Of a stretch of 64,000 nt of DNA, positions 1 to 10,685 are shown piece by piece; positions within the stretch are counted from its first letter, which is position 1; each line of letters begins with the position of its first letter. The notes under the pieces were generated by a model. It was not told the origin of the DNA and ran no database searches. It worked only from the letters and a program-made list of their open reading frames with translations. Location: contig CM070508.1 in NCBI GenBank assembly GCA_036346375.1, positions 10,286,852 through 10,350,851 of the forward strand, written 5' to 3'. The DNA comes from Guadua angustifolia. Lineage: Eukaryota > Streptophyta > Magnoliopsida > Poales > Poaceae. The position numbers and the translations under genes were made by a program.

Positions 1-410
1 AATTTTACAGGGTTTTAAAAGCTCACCTCCCCTACGTGTAGTAATCATTTTAGAATTTTTCAAATATTTTACTGTAGGTCCGACAAAAAGAAATAAATTC
101 TTATTTATGAAAACCATATGTCTAGATTTTAAAAATTCTCAAAAAATTACCATACGTAGGGAATGTGAGCTTCTACAGCTCTGTAAAATTTGAATACGAA
201 ACTCAATCACATTTGAAAGATGTGAAATTGATATTAAATTATCATACGTTAGGGTATGTGAGCTTCTACAGCTCTGTAAAATTTGAATACAAAACTCAGT
301 CACATTTGAAAGATATGAAATTGACATTGAAGCTCACATTCCCTATGTATAGTAATTTTTTAAGAATTTTTCAAAACTTATACTTATAGTTTTCATAGAC
401 CTGCTTATTG
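1..410. repeat. Foldback/MITE-like element with internal duplication
   Basis: The segment carries oppositely oriented arms. A left arm with AAATTCTCAAAAAATTACCATACG (split here as AAATTCTC and AAAAAATTACCATACG, about 131-155) is mirrored by a right arm with AGTAATTTTTTAAGAATTTTTC near 350-373. Between the arms a unit of about 93 bp containing GTGAGCTTCTACAGCTCTG occurs twice (from about 163 and 256). The same arms occur around a simpler hairpin at 48471-48736, so this is a member of a dispersed family. The left end may lie outside the window. The short ORFs in it are not genes. Confidence 0.55.
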
Positions 411-1199
411 CCGAATAACTAATTTGTGCAGAATATGCTGCAGATGTGTAATTTCATGCTATATATGTAGTAATTTCATGTTGAACATATAGTATTTTCT
501 GTTATCGGTCAGGAAAATTACTGTATAATAGCAAGACTTATATTATTTTATTCCTCTCATCGTCAGTAAACTACTAGTGAAAACCATTTACAAATCCGAG
601 CTAGCTACCAATAAAAAGATATGGCTAAAATAAAGAAGAAAAATTCATGTACAAACTACAATATGCATTAACTAGTTGAGTTGACCAATGCATGAACTAG
701 TAACTAATTCGGTAGTAATTCAATCTGTTGTAGTAAAATGTATTTATGATTTACTACTAAATTAGACTTAAACAGGTATGGTGTGCTTTGCATGTACTTC
801 GTCAGTAAATTCATTAGTTGTTCTATAATAAAATGTTTCGTGATTTACTATCGAGCTCTATTTACTGGTATTGTTTGCAACATATTAATTCAGTACGTTT
901 AGGCCGGCGCATGGAATATATGTGTGTGTTTTTGGAGGGGGGTGGGGGGTTGGATCGACGAGCTAGCTAGCCGTTCCTGCATCTACTTGGTTTCTCTCTA
1001 TATATATAGAGAGAGAGATCAAACTTGCTCTAAGGTTCCTGTGTGATTCTTTTTTTTCCCCTTGGATGGACGAGAGGCAAAGAGAAGGCCAGGCAGAGAC
1101 CGAGAGAACCGACGAAGAGTTCGGAAGAAGAAGGAGGAAAAAAAAAGAGGGGTGAGGAGAGAACTGGTCATTGCCTTCCGCGCCAAATTTTGACCTTTG
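411..1199. other. AT-rich intergenic DNA, no gene seen
   Basis: No coding potential or recognisable repeat was found. A near-perfect palindrome made of CT, TA and GA runs lies at about 993-1014. It is followed by a purine-rich stretch from about 1070 to 1160. Both are simple-sequence features. Confidence 0.5.
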
Positions 1200-1640
1200 A
1201 TTTAGGTCTCTGGACCATCTAATCTCGGCCCGTTCGTTCGGTGATGGACGGCCCAGTATGCATCAAACTGGCCTGAATTAGGACAGAGGCCTCGGCCCGA
1301 AGCGGGCCAGGTCGAAACAATGCATCCAATTCAAATCCACCGTCGCTTCCTCTCGTCTGCGGCGCGCACCGCCCGCCTTCTCCCTCTCCCTCCGGCATCC
1401 CCGCAGGGGCAGAAGGGGAGCAGGACAGCGGCCACGCGCGGGGCGGCTTTGTTTGTCGTCCTCGTCGGGTTTCTCCGTCGTGACGGACCAACCTCGCCGA
1501 GCACGCGGAGCGCCTGAACTTGAATGCTCTGGGCTCTGGTACGCACCCGTTTCCATTTTCTTGGCTCACCGAACAGAAGCGCCTGATGCGCCGCGATGTT
1601 GTTCGGAATCATATGCTAGGGTACGTAATGCAGTGGGGTA
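1200..1640 (+). promoter_or_regulatory. GC-rich, promoter/5'-UTR-like block
   Basis: This block is much richer in G+C than its surroundings and looks like the 5' region of a grass gene: pyrimidine-rich CTCCCTCTCCCTCC-type leader and CpG-dense sequence. Several overlapping ORFs in different frames and on both strands are what such composition gives by chance, and none has a recognisable domain. It could be the old promoter or first exon of the DUF4220 gene downstream. I infer this only from position. Confidence 0.25.
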
Positions 1641-1649
1641 GGGGCGGTG

Positions 1650-2682
1650 CATTTTTTGTGAGAGCTTTACTGTTATGGATCTACTGAGATTTGGATTAGA
1701 ACGAAGAGGAACAGAGAGAAATCAGAGAAGGATTTGGGGATTGGATAGAAGAAGGGAAGGGAGGAAACAGATAGAGCAGGGAAGTTGTCGTATTTTTCTT
1801 CTTTATGCCTCTATTCTGTTACAGACTCCCTTATATACCCATACACCCACACATACCAACTACTATGTATTCTACTTTGCTCCTGCGCTTTGCCGATGAC
1901 AACACCTTCCACTCCTGGAGACGCCCTTCATAATCCCGCCTTCCTTCATTTGTAAACCCATCGCTTCTCGCTTCCTTCGCCGCCCAGTGGTTGATCGATC
2001 CTTCTGCGCCGTAGCCGTGACATTTACGGTCTGGAATTTAATTTGACACTCTATGCATGCTGGGTGTTTGAGAAAATGCCCATGACCGTCGTTGGCTCCA
2101 TGCCGTCACAAGCACTGTGATCGCTACAATATTTACTCTTGGGGCAAAAAAATGTGATACGGCCATATACTTACTTACTTTTTATATGCGCTTCTCCTTT
2201 CTATATATTCCCTTCATTTTCCTTGCCAATTGGGAGTTTAGACCTTAGAACTGACCGTAATAGGAGAGGTGCCACATTGATTGGTCACTGGTGTACCACA
2301 ATGGCTATCCTGGGGAAGTGGGTGGTTCATATTGAAGTTCAGACTTTAGTAAAGTGACGTTATCTATTTTGGGAGAGGTGCCTTGTAATATATTTGTACT
2401 ACAGTGACAATTCCGTGTAGTGCATATTGAAATTATTTTCATTTTAGAATAAGAGCTGATCTGTTGACTTTGACCACATATAAAAAAGTGTTACTTATCA
2501 GCTAACTTCATATCAGGAAAGAAAAGGCTTATCTGCTGACCGTAGGCATTTAATCAGCTACCAATGTGGGTCATCTGGTCACGAATCCAATTATTTTTTA
2601 TAGGTTTAAGGAATCACTGGATTTTGCCACTGAAACAGGTTAGTTTGCCACTGAAACAGGTTAGTTCATCTCATGTGGTTAT
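1650..2682. other. Intergenic; possible LTR-like remnant at about 1657-2020
   Basis: The part from about 1657 has a TGTGAGAG-like start, a TATATACCC box near 1831 and a possible end at GTGACA near 2020, which is the general look of an LTR. No target duplication or internal region could be shown. From 2040 to 2682 I see no gene; a 20-bp direct duplication (TTGCCACTGAAACAGGTTAG) lies at about 2624-2664, just before the hAT insertion. Confidence 0.25.
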
Positions 2683-3442
2683 TAGGGATGGCAATGGATA
2701 CCCGAAACCCGATACCCGATGGGTATTTACTCCATTAGGGTGCAAATATGGTCCAATAATCATACCGTGGATGCGTTAATGGGAGGAAACCGTACCCGCC
2801 GGGTATGCGGCACTGGTGCAGGGTACTTCCACCGTGCCGTTTACCCATTTACCCGTGTAAGTGGGAGCGGCCCAAGCCGAGGCCAGTTGACGAGTGACGA
2901 CTAGACTCCAAAGTCCAAATCTCCAATTCCGCCTCGAAAACTAGACTCCAAAAGTCCAAAATCCAAATCTCCAATTCAATGAGAGTGTCTCCAATCACAG
3001 GATCATCAATAAATTGTTCTTGAAGTTTTTGAAGCTCTGTCCTAAAAAATCCTGGGTAACTATTATTGATATTCTTTGATTCTTGAAGTTGTTGAAGCTA
3101 GGTTAATTCTAAATATCATGGTCTTCCATAGCTTTTTTTCCTCAACATTACGGATACCCAATTTCATTGCGAAGCGATATTATAGGCGATGCAACATTAC
3201 TTACATTATGATTCTACTTCCTTTACTCATCAACGTCGGGAGAAGAGCTATTGGCTAAAATTGTGTTCACTAAATTAACGGTATGGGTGACCCGAGCGGG
3301 TGAAAAGGACCGGCGGGTATGGGTATGGGGAAGAAGTTCTACCCGTGGTCGGGTACGGGTAAATTAACGGGTGATTTTTCATCTGACGGGTACGGGTATG
3401 GGTGGCCGATACCCGACGGGTATGTACCCGTTGCCATCCCTA
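2683..3442. mobile_element. Non-autonomous hAT element
   Basis: The left end TAGGGATGGCAATGGATAC and the right end (reverse complement TAGGGATGGCAACGGGTAC) form imperfect terminal inverted repeats. They are flanked by a perfect 8-bp duplication, GTGGTTAT, at 2675-2682 and 3443-3450, the size typical of hAT transposition. The ends are rich in short ACCCG/CGGGT repeats on both arms. The 760-bp interior contains no transposase, so it depends on a partner. It lies just upstream of the DUF4220 pseudogene. Confidence 0.93.
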
Positions 3443-3541
3443 GTGGTTATTGGCAAATAAATTGGCTGAAATCCATCTGTAAGTTCCAATACCTTAAAGC
3501 TGCCCATCCTCCTCAGAGTACTTCAAAGCAGCAGATTCCCT

Positions 3542-4810
3542 GTGATTGTTGAAGCCTGGATCCGATTCTATTGTACAAGAACAACTCTGGTTGGAGCAGA
3601 AGCTGCGTCAGTGATGGGGCTACAAAGGGGTCGACAAGCATACAGAAATGACACCGACATCATTCATCACTTGCTTCATGACCCCAGGGGGCGTGTGGTC
3701 AGTGTTGAGGCCTTGATGGTTGTGGAAACAGGCCCCCTATGCTTCATTGCTGCTCTTGGATCCTGCCTTTGCCGATCAAGCAGCTGGTGCATCAGGACCC
3801 TTGTGTGGGCTGTGTACATAATATTGTTTTTCATCTTTACATACACGATTAGGTTCATGCAGTCCACATCCATCAAGAATGAGCTGTATCCAGTATGGGC
3901 CGTCCCATTTTTGCAGTCCTTGGGTGCACCAACTCTATCACTGCTTATGAACTTGATGACAATAAGCAATGGATGAGGCACCTTGTTCAGTTAGTTCTCT
4001 ACTACACATATATTTCTATGATGCTTCGGTATATATAAGACGATTTTGTGCTTATCAGTGTCAGTCTTCTGTTTGCTGTAACATACTACAAGAATTTTAT
4101 GCGAGTCTGTGCTTGCGTACTTGCTAGCCATTTAATGGGATTCAAGCAAACTACTTGCTGAGACTACATGCAGTATGATGCTGATTCAAATATGTCTAGG
4201 TATGATCCCATTAGCTTGGAAGGCAATAATTACCTAGTGTGCTGGGCTGGTGCAAATATCAGGTCTGAACCTCCTTACTATCAAAAGCGGTTGATTGCAA
4301 CAGAAAATGTTGTCTCCACAGAGCAGATCTGGCATTTTGATGGGAGGCTGATGAAGTCTGCTGAGGGTGCCCAATTGAAACATGTCTGCCTTTCTTTTGC
4401 CTGGTACTCTTTGCTCAAGCGACGGTACTTTGGGTTTTCTTGTGCTGAATCTGGCCTTCAAAAAGCTCATGACTTCGTATCTAAAGGGCTGTTAGCCCGC
4501 GAAGAGGACTACAATCGGACTTTTACGGTGAAAGAGGTAAAGTTTCCTATATGATTTTTTCTTCACCAGGTATGCCCTCATGCATTATCAAGAATGCAGA
4601 TTATTCTACTCCACCATTATTTCAGTCACGTTGATCTCTTTGGTTATATTGGCTGTAACTCGTGCCGTGGAATAGATTATTCTTTAAGTGACCTTACCAC
4701 AGTAGAAACATGGAGTGCTGATATTGAGATTACCATGCTAATTTTAGCAACATTTGCTTTGCTGGAAATGCTGCAGCTTATATAATAATGCTCTCTTGAC
4801 TGCGGTAATG
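3542..4810 (+). pseudogene. DUF4220-DUF594 gene, 5' part (broken)
   Basis: This is the first half of a plant DUF4220/DUF594 membrane protein gene of unknown function. The frame from 3542 contains hydrophobic segments and ends the readable part with NELYPVWAV. About position 3910 the frame shifts; the adjacent frame then reads TNSITAYELDDNKQWMRHL, the conserved DUF4220 block. At 4168-4545 there is NVVSTEQIWHFDGRLM and LSFAWYSLLKRR, both family hallmarks. A second shift near 4542 leads into a frame with LYDFFFTRYALMHYQE. A third break after 4676 leads to ADIEITMLILATFALLEMLQ. The reading is then cut near 4810 by a minus-strand LINE and resumes at about 10690. The start at 3542 is only the first ATG of the open frame; the usual N-terminal transmembrane portion was not found upstream. 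Family assignment is from motifs I recognise, not a search. Frame breaks could be decay or indel errors. Confidence 0.85.
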
Positions 4811-4955
4811 TTTCTTTTTCTTTTTTTTTGAAGGGAAGGGCAGGAGCTCTGCCATGCATTTAGGTAGAAAAAAAACGAATAGTACAGACATTAGAAGTAA
4901 AACGAAGCGTTCGACCACTTAGAATCATGTCGAACGTTAGATAGAGATGGGAGGG

Positions 4956-5407
4956 TTATATTGAGGAAAAAAAATCAAACGTGAGAAGGAGACGACGAGA
5001 CACAGTAAAAAGCTTATTTGCGGTTGCGGACATCCTAGACGATAATACTGGACAAATGCATGGGCGAGGTCGCAGTAGCACTGAAAATTCTATTATTTCT
5101 TTCCTTCCGTAGGTTTCATAGGGCGTACAGGATGATTCCGTCCACTTCCTTCTATCGTTGCTGTCAGTTGAGTCCTTGAGAACATGCCACCATTCGTCAA
5201 CACTGCGAATGAGAGATGAGGTTTGAGGAGGCGGATGATTTGATCTGGAAGGAGTGAAACACCTACCGCCAAACGTGCTGTGCAAAAGGACATAGAAGAA
5301 GCAGGTGAGTTGCCGTTTTGGGTTCCGTTCTGCATAAAGAACAGGACACGTCGTGTGGCCAGTACCTAGCCGCGAGTCTATTTGCTGTGAGAATCCTTTG
5401 CTGTAAG
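4956..5407 (-). pseudogene. LINE C-terminal region fragment
   Basis: On the minus strand the segment just outside the hAT MITE reads LAARYWPHDVSCSLC, the Cys/His part of the zf-RVT domain found after plant LINE reverse transcriptases. A downstream frame has DEWWHVLKDSTDSNDRRKW, like the C-terminal WW...R block of these proteins. Frames are broken. The product would have been part of the LINE ORF2 protein, and no function remains. Confidence 0.7.
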
Positions 5408-5852
5408 TAGGGGTGGATATCGAGCTGACTCGACTCGGTAGACTCGGTAAAGTAACGAGTCAGCTCGAACTCGACTCGTTATCTTAACGAGCTAGAAGTT
5501 CAACTCGGCTCGACTCGTTATAAACTCGAGTTGGCTCGAACTCGACTCGTTAAGCTCGTTAGTAATGTGAGCAAGAGAGCATACATATTTGATTCATGTA
5601 GCTCGATTAACTCGTTAGCTCGCTCGATTAACTCGTTAGGGGATTTAGTCATTTAGGGGATTTAGGGTTTTTTTCCATGTAGCTCGATTAACTCGTTAGC
5701 TCGCTCGATAACTCGTTAGCTCGGCTCGTTTAACTCGTTTTTTTAACGAGTTCAAAACCAGCTTCGACTCGACTCGTTAAGCGAGTTCGAGCCGAGTCGT
5801 CGAGTTTTTGAGTACTCGTTAACTTCGCGAGTTTCGAGTTTTTTCCACCTAG
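5408..5852. mobile_element. hAT-type MITE rich in CGAGT/ACTCG repeats
   Basis: Ends TAGGGGTGGA and (reverse complement) CTAGGTGGAAAA are inverted repeats. Flanks GCTGTAAG (5400-5407) and TTTGTAAG (5853-5860) are an 8-bp duplication with two mismatches. The interior is filled with short direct and inverted copies of ACTCG, CGAGT and TTAACGAG. It splits the LINE zf-RVT region: the LINE frame reads up to it on one side (CKFFTWLFLQ) and resumes on the other. No coding capacity. Confidence 0.85.
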
Positions 5853-5860
5853 TTTGTAAG

Positions 5861-6793
5861 AACAACCATGTGAAGAACTTACATCTTCCTTCCGCACTTG
5901 CTTTCCAAATCTTGCTATAGTCATGTTCCAGGACCAACCCATGGAATTGAATTCTGTATGCCAATTTGGGCGTGTAATCCCCATTCTAAGTCCATTTCCA
6001 TGCAACGTCATCCTGTATATCTGTCTGTTTGCAATTGTATCTGTTGGATTGCTCGCCATAAACGAACAAAATCGTCTAACTGCACCTCCGATGTGATTCG
6101 TCGAAGCGGCCTCAGCCAACTTCCACTTGATAACTCCTCATGGACTATATGTCGTCTTCTCCTAGAAAGTTGGCAATAGGTCGGTGCTAAATCTCTCAGG
6201 GAGATCCCATGCAACTAGTTAGAATCCCAGATTCTTGCCGTCTTAGCATCTCCCAATGTTAGCTAAGTACATGCGTTGAATAGAGCAAGATTAGTTGTGT
6301 CACATGGCACTGGTGTACCTGCCCATAGTCGGCCCTGCTCCTTCCAATTGTACCAGAGCCAACGAATGCAGATCGCTGGTCCGAACTTGTGCAGATCTTT
6401 TACCGCCAGTCCTCCCAAAGTCCTAGGCACAAACTTTGTTCCAATTGACGAGGTAGTGTCCTCCATTGCATTCATGTTCTTCTCTCCAAATGAAACTTCT
6501 TCGAAGTCGATCTATTTTATTTGTGCTCCATCTGTTCAGTGGATAAACCATTAAGTGGTGGACTACGAGGGAAGTGAGGATTGAGTTGGTGAGAATCAAT
6601 CTAGCAGCCCTGAAAAGCATCTTCCCTTTCCATCCAGCAAGTCATGTTCGGACTTTGTCGATGAAAAGCTGAAGGTCCAAACGCTTCAGTTTTGTTGGCC
6701 ACAAGGGCAGCCCTAGGTACCTGCAAGGGAAGGACTACAGACGTGCTGGGAATTCCTGTAAAAGGTTCGCCATGTCAATGCTATTACACCTTA
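5861..6793 (-). pseudogene. LINE ORF2 post-RT region
   Basis: Minus-strand frames show, in order toward lower coordinates, YLGLPLWPTKLKRLDLQ (about 6660-6715), GWKGKMLFRAARLILTNS (about 6590-6640), RSFIWREEHECNGGH (about 6450-6500), LGGLAVKDLHKFGPAICIRW (about 6350-6420) and CKFFTWLFLQ (5870-5900). These are the standard blocks after the reverse transcriptase in plant L1 elements. Stops and shifts break the frame, for example a TAG before the YLGLPL block. The upstream part of the same protein lies beyond the PIF insertion. Confidence 0.88.
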
Positions 6794-8112
6794 GATACTG
6801 TTTGGTTAGGCGTTTTTTAGCCCGCAATAGTTCCCAGCGCTATTGGATCTCGTTGGATTGCGTTTGGTTGGGTGAGTCCGTAAATCGATCGCAACGCTAT
6901 CCGATACCAGCCTCACAGTCTCGTTACCGCTCGGGAGCCAGCGTTATTCGTCCCCCTCCCTCTCCCTTTCCTCACGACTTCACTGCGACCGTATCCTCGG
7001 CGCGCCTCCAGCGACCGCTTCCTCACCGGTGAGGATCTCCTGCCCCCATCGTCCTCCCCCTCTCCCTCTCTCCCTCTCTCTCTCTCCCCTCTCTACCCTA
7101 TTCGTTTCTCCAAACCCTAACCTTTGCAATCCACAGCATCACGCCCGCGAGGACCTCCCTCTCCCGTCGCATCACGCCGGTGAGGACCTCCCTCCCCTAT
7201 ATTCCTCTTCTTCTCCCTCCCATCCGAATCCACCCCATCTTTTTTCTCCAAACCCTAACCCTTGCGTGTGTTCTTGATTTGGATAGTACTCTTGTTGAAG
7301 GCAGGTTATATTCCTAGCTCTTGCTGATTTGGATAGTACTCTTGTTGATTTGGATATACTTGCCATCCGGTGAGGACCTCCTCCTTTTTCTCCCTCCCAT
7401 CCATCTCCACCCCATCTTTGCAGTTGTAATAAAACTATGCAATGCTTTGCAGTTGTGAAAGAGAGAGGCAGGAAACATTCGTCATTGATTCATTGCTCTA
7501 TCGAAGGTGCGTTGATCTGAAATGGTTCATTCTCTTATCCTGTGATTCATCGACTTATGAAATTATCAATCATGATTTACGGTTTTATTTCCTAGTATGG
7601 GAAAGTGAAACTCGAGTTACTAGAATTCATCGTAGTTCACTACTACGATTATTATTGTTGAATATCTAATCGACTCCTTGATGTTCTTGTTTTGCTTTGT
7701 AGGCCTTATTGTTAGCGATTACTTTGGTCATTGATTATTGGTTGACCCTCTGCTACTTCTTGGGATTTATTGGTATGTTTTTGTCTATCTTTGGGTGGTA
7801 TTATTGCGTATTTGTAGTGATACTTGTTCACGAAGATCAAAGAAAAATAACACAATTAATTTATTATCAAGTTTTTCTGGCACTTAATAAGGAATTCTAT
7901 TGTTACCTCAAGCTCCTTAAGTGCTCACTGTATGGTTCATATTTTTTGGTAGCCTGTTGTTTAAGAAAAGTTAGAAACAAGTGGTGCTTTGAATTAGGAA
8001 TGTGTTCTGACCATTTGATTGTGTGGAAAATGTCATCTCTTTAGTTCTTAACACTGTTGTTTGGACATTATTTAACATTAGCTATCCAATGTTCCATATT
8101 GATTTCTTGTAG

Positions 8113-8673
8113 GAAAATCCTGATGCAAAGGGCTTGTATGGCATTTCATTCCCACACCTCGATACCTTAGCTACTATATATAGGAGAGACATTGCTACAG
8201 GAGAAGGAGCAGAGGGTCTTGTTGTTGCTGTTTCAAACATGGAGAAAGAAGTTGCTTTGGAAGAGAGTCATGATCGGGAGGTGGAAGAAGACTCTATGTC
8301 TAAAGAAACACCACGATTGACTTCAGACAGAAACTCTGTTGACTCAACTTCATCAACCTCTAAGAGAAGGAAGCGAGACAAAGGGAATGAGTTCAGCAAG
8401 TCAAGTGACCCGTTTTTGGATATGGTTGGTGGACTTCGTGGTGATCTTAAGAATGCTTCAAATCACTTCGGGAAAATGGCTGCAATCATGGAGCGTGAAG
8501 CTAAGGTCCAAGAAGAAGCAACATACGAGGACCCAATGCAAAATCTATAAAAGAAGTCCATAGATGAGTTGACTAGGCTTGGTTTATTTGGTCTTGAACT
8601 TATCAAGGCAGCAAGCGCCTTTGTCAATGTCCCAAGTCGGATGACTATGCTTTTTGCACTCCAGAGACTCTAA
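8113..8673 (+). pseudogene. PIF-associated Myb/SANT-like protein, C-terminal fragment
   Basis: A probable exon follows the acceptor TTGTAG at 8107-8112. It reads through FPHLDTLATIYRRDIATGEGAE, a block seen after the Myb/SANT domain in plant transposon-derived proteins, then a charged Ser-rich linker with a basic stretch (KRRKRDKG), then a helical tail. A TAA at about 8548 interrupts the frame; the same frame continues with KKSIDELTRLGLFGLELIKAASAF to a stop at 8671-8673. The N-terminal DNA-binding domain was not found upstream, so the gene is truncated as well as interrupted. In intact elements such proteins act with the transposase. Identification is from recognition of the pattern only. 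Confidence 0.6.
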
Positions 8674-9199
8674 GGAGGAATTCATACTGCACATGCTCAT
8701 TGGTAAGTTTCGCAATTTGATAATTTATTTATTGTTGGATCTACATGTTCCATATGATTTGTTTTCTTGCTTATGTTTGTACTTATTTCCTTCATTAGAT
8801 GATGCTCAAAAGAAGAAGTGAGTCCTGCTTGAGTTAGTCAGCTTTCCTGGAATGTACTACTTCGGCGGTGTTGTATGATGTTACCCCAGTTATATGGGAA
8901 GGAGGAAGAAACTTGGTATGGTGGCGTCTTGTTCATGTTGTTCTTGGCAATGCATTCTGTGCTCCTGGTATTTGGTTTCAGGGAGAACTTACAGAATCTT
9001 GGTAAGTGGAGTGGTATTTGGTTTCAAGGAGAACTTTCAGAATCTTGTTTAGCTGTATATCCTTACAGAATCTTGGACTTAACAGAATTTGGGAATTAAT
9101 GTACTATGTTTCTCATATCTGGGACTTACAGAATCTTGTTTAGCTGTATATCCTTGCTGCTTGTCCTTAACTAGCATAAGCTTATATGCTTATATGAAA

Positions 9200-9450
9200 T
9201 GAACCTGTTGCTTGATGAAATGAAATGAACCTGTTGATTGATTAGAAATTTCATACGCATGTATGGGAAATTTCATACGCATGTTCCAGGAAATGAAAAG
9301 AAATTTCATGGAGAAAGAAGTTCCAGGAAATGAAAAGAAGTTTGCTTGATGAAATTTCCCATACATGGAGAGAGAAGTTGCTTGATGAAAAGAAGTTTGC
9401 TTGATGAAATTTCCCATACGCATGGAAAGCTGTTACCATTGTTTGTGTCA
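9200..9450 (+). repeat. Irregular short repeats inside the PIF element
   Basis: Several direct copies of GAAATTTCATACGCATG, TTGCTTGATGAAA and GGAAATGAAAAGAA alternate here. Inverted partners (GAAATTTCCCATACGCATGG) follow. The stretch looks like local slippage or gap-repair products near the element's 3' end. No function is evident. Confidence 0.6.
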
Positions 9451-9524
9451 TTGAGTTGTTATTCAGATAATACCCTGAAGTTCCTGAAGTATCAACAATT
9501 GGTCAGCAGAATGAAAGTTTTACT

Positions 9525-9655
9525 GATTCCTCGTTGTTTTACTGAAGTATCAACAATTGTTTGTTTGTATCTGCGTGCTGTTTGATTCCTCGTTGTTTTA
9601 CTGAAGTATCAACAATTGTTTGTTTGTATCTGCGTGCTGTTTGATTCCTCGTTGT
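9525..9655 (+). repeat. 59-bp tandem repeat, about 2.2 copies
   Basis: Units starting GATTCCTCGTTGTTTTACTG begin at 9525 and 9584 and appear identical over 59 bp; a third copy starts at 9643 and breaks off after about 13 bp. It lies inside the PIF element, close to its right end. Confidence 0.9.
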
Positions 9656-9897
9656 GATGAAGACTTTGAGAGTGATCAGTGGAAACATGGTTTTAATTAT
9701 AATTCTTCAGGCTCTTTGGCTCATTGCTTGAATGGAAAGCTGTTACCATTGTCTTTAGCCAAACACAATTAAGGAAATGGAAGACGTTACATTAGTGAAC
9801 CAAACAAATGGCGTTTTCTATTACACCGGAATGGATTCCCCTGTGAATTGTTTACCTTTACGTTACCGCTCCCTAGTCTGAACCAAACAGCACGTTA

Positions 9898-10681
9898 TTA
9901 GGTAAACCTCGCTTTTTTGGAGGTTAGTCTGTAACCCTGTAGCCCCGCTGAAAATATTGAGCACCACCCGAATCATGTTCAACTCATCTTTGTCAGGGTT
10001 TGCAAAAATGGCTACATTGTCTGCATATAGTGAAATCCTCATTGTAGGATACCTGGATGGTATATGTGGTAGGTAGTTATCTCTAGTGGCCTTAGCAATC
10101 AGTCTGTGTAAAGGGTCCATCACAATTATAAAAAGCATTGGCGATAGAGGGTCACCTTGTTGAAGTCCTCTCCTATGCTGTATGGACGAACCAGGAATGC
10201 CATTGAGGAGAACTCGAGAGGTAGTCGATGCTAAGATCATAGAAATCCACTCTATCTATTGGTAGCCAAAACTAATGTGGTTTAGTGGTTCCAACAAGAA
10301 CTCCCAACTGACGGAATCAAAAGACTTAGCTATGTCCAGCTTTATGAAGAGCGCCGATGTTCTTCTCATGTGAAGGTCTGAGACCATGTTCTTGATGCAC
10401 AAGGAATTATCATGTATGGATCTGATCTTGATAAATGTGGTCTGGGTGGTGGGGACGATCTCATGCAGTCTAGGCGCTAACCTGTCTACAAGAAGCATGG
10501 AAAAAATCTTGCCCACATTATGAATGAGACTGATCGGCCTGAAATCCGCAACCATAGTAGCATCTGATTTCTTTGGCAGTAACGCTATGTTGGCTGTGTT
10601 AAGCAGTTGAAACTGCCACCCGTTGAGGTTGAACAATTGTTGCAGCGCCACCAAGAGGTCTTGGTTGCGATAAAGTTTCAT
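9898..10681 (-). pseudogene. LINE reverse transcriptase (inactive)
   Basis: The minus-strand frame starting near 10681 shows INIALLPKK-like NTANIALLPKK, DFRPISLIHNVGKI, TTFIKIRSIHDN, FIKLDIAKSFDSVSW, then an in-frame TAG at 10256-10258. The same frame goes on with RRGLQQGDPLSPMLF and SLYADNVAIFANP. The canonical YADD catalytic motif is therefore YADN: the second Asp is Asn. With the nonsense codon, this copy cannot encode an active enzyme. The frame runs into the PIF element at KSEVYLI and resumes beyond it at 6793. The protein would copy LINE RNA at the target site. Confidence 0.92.
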
Positions 10682-10685
10682 TAAC

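Larger units (their letters stand above)
6794..9894 (+). mobile_element. PIF/Harbinger element (no intact transposase)
   Basis: The ends GATACTGTTTGGTTAG and (reverse complement) CGTGCTGTTTGGTTCAG are imperfect inverted repeats. They are flanked by TTA at 6791-6793 and at 9895-9897, the 3-bp duplication expected of PIF/Harbinger. Removing 3101 bp plus one TTA restores the LINE reading across the site, which confirms both boundaries. The 5' third is CT-rich and leader-like (about 6950-7270). One Myb/SANT-type ORF1 fragment is visible at 8113-8673. No DDE transposase was recognised, so it is a decayed or non-autonomous copy. The 3' part holds tandem repeats. Confidence 0.9.
4811..10685 (-). mobile_element. 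5'-truncated L1-type LINE inserted in the DUF4220 gene
   Basis: The element reads on the minus strand. A T-rich tract at about 4811-4830 is its poly(A) tail and marks the 3' end. The reverse transcriptase is at 9895-10681, and the post-RT and zinc-knuckle-like RVT region is at 5100-6793. The endonuclease is missing, so it is 5'-truncated, as is usual for LINEs. It is interrupted by a hAT MITE (5408-5852) and a PIF/Harbinger element (6794-9894). The host coding sequence continues on both sides. A convincing target duplication was not found: CTGCGGTAATGTTTC on the left and CTGTAGATATGTCATTC on the right are only weakly similar. Confidence 0.9.

Noticed and set aside
1219..1641. Several overlapping ORFs of 60-116 residues on both strands
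   Set aside because: They overlap in different frames in GC-rich leader-like DNA and none shows a family motif.
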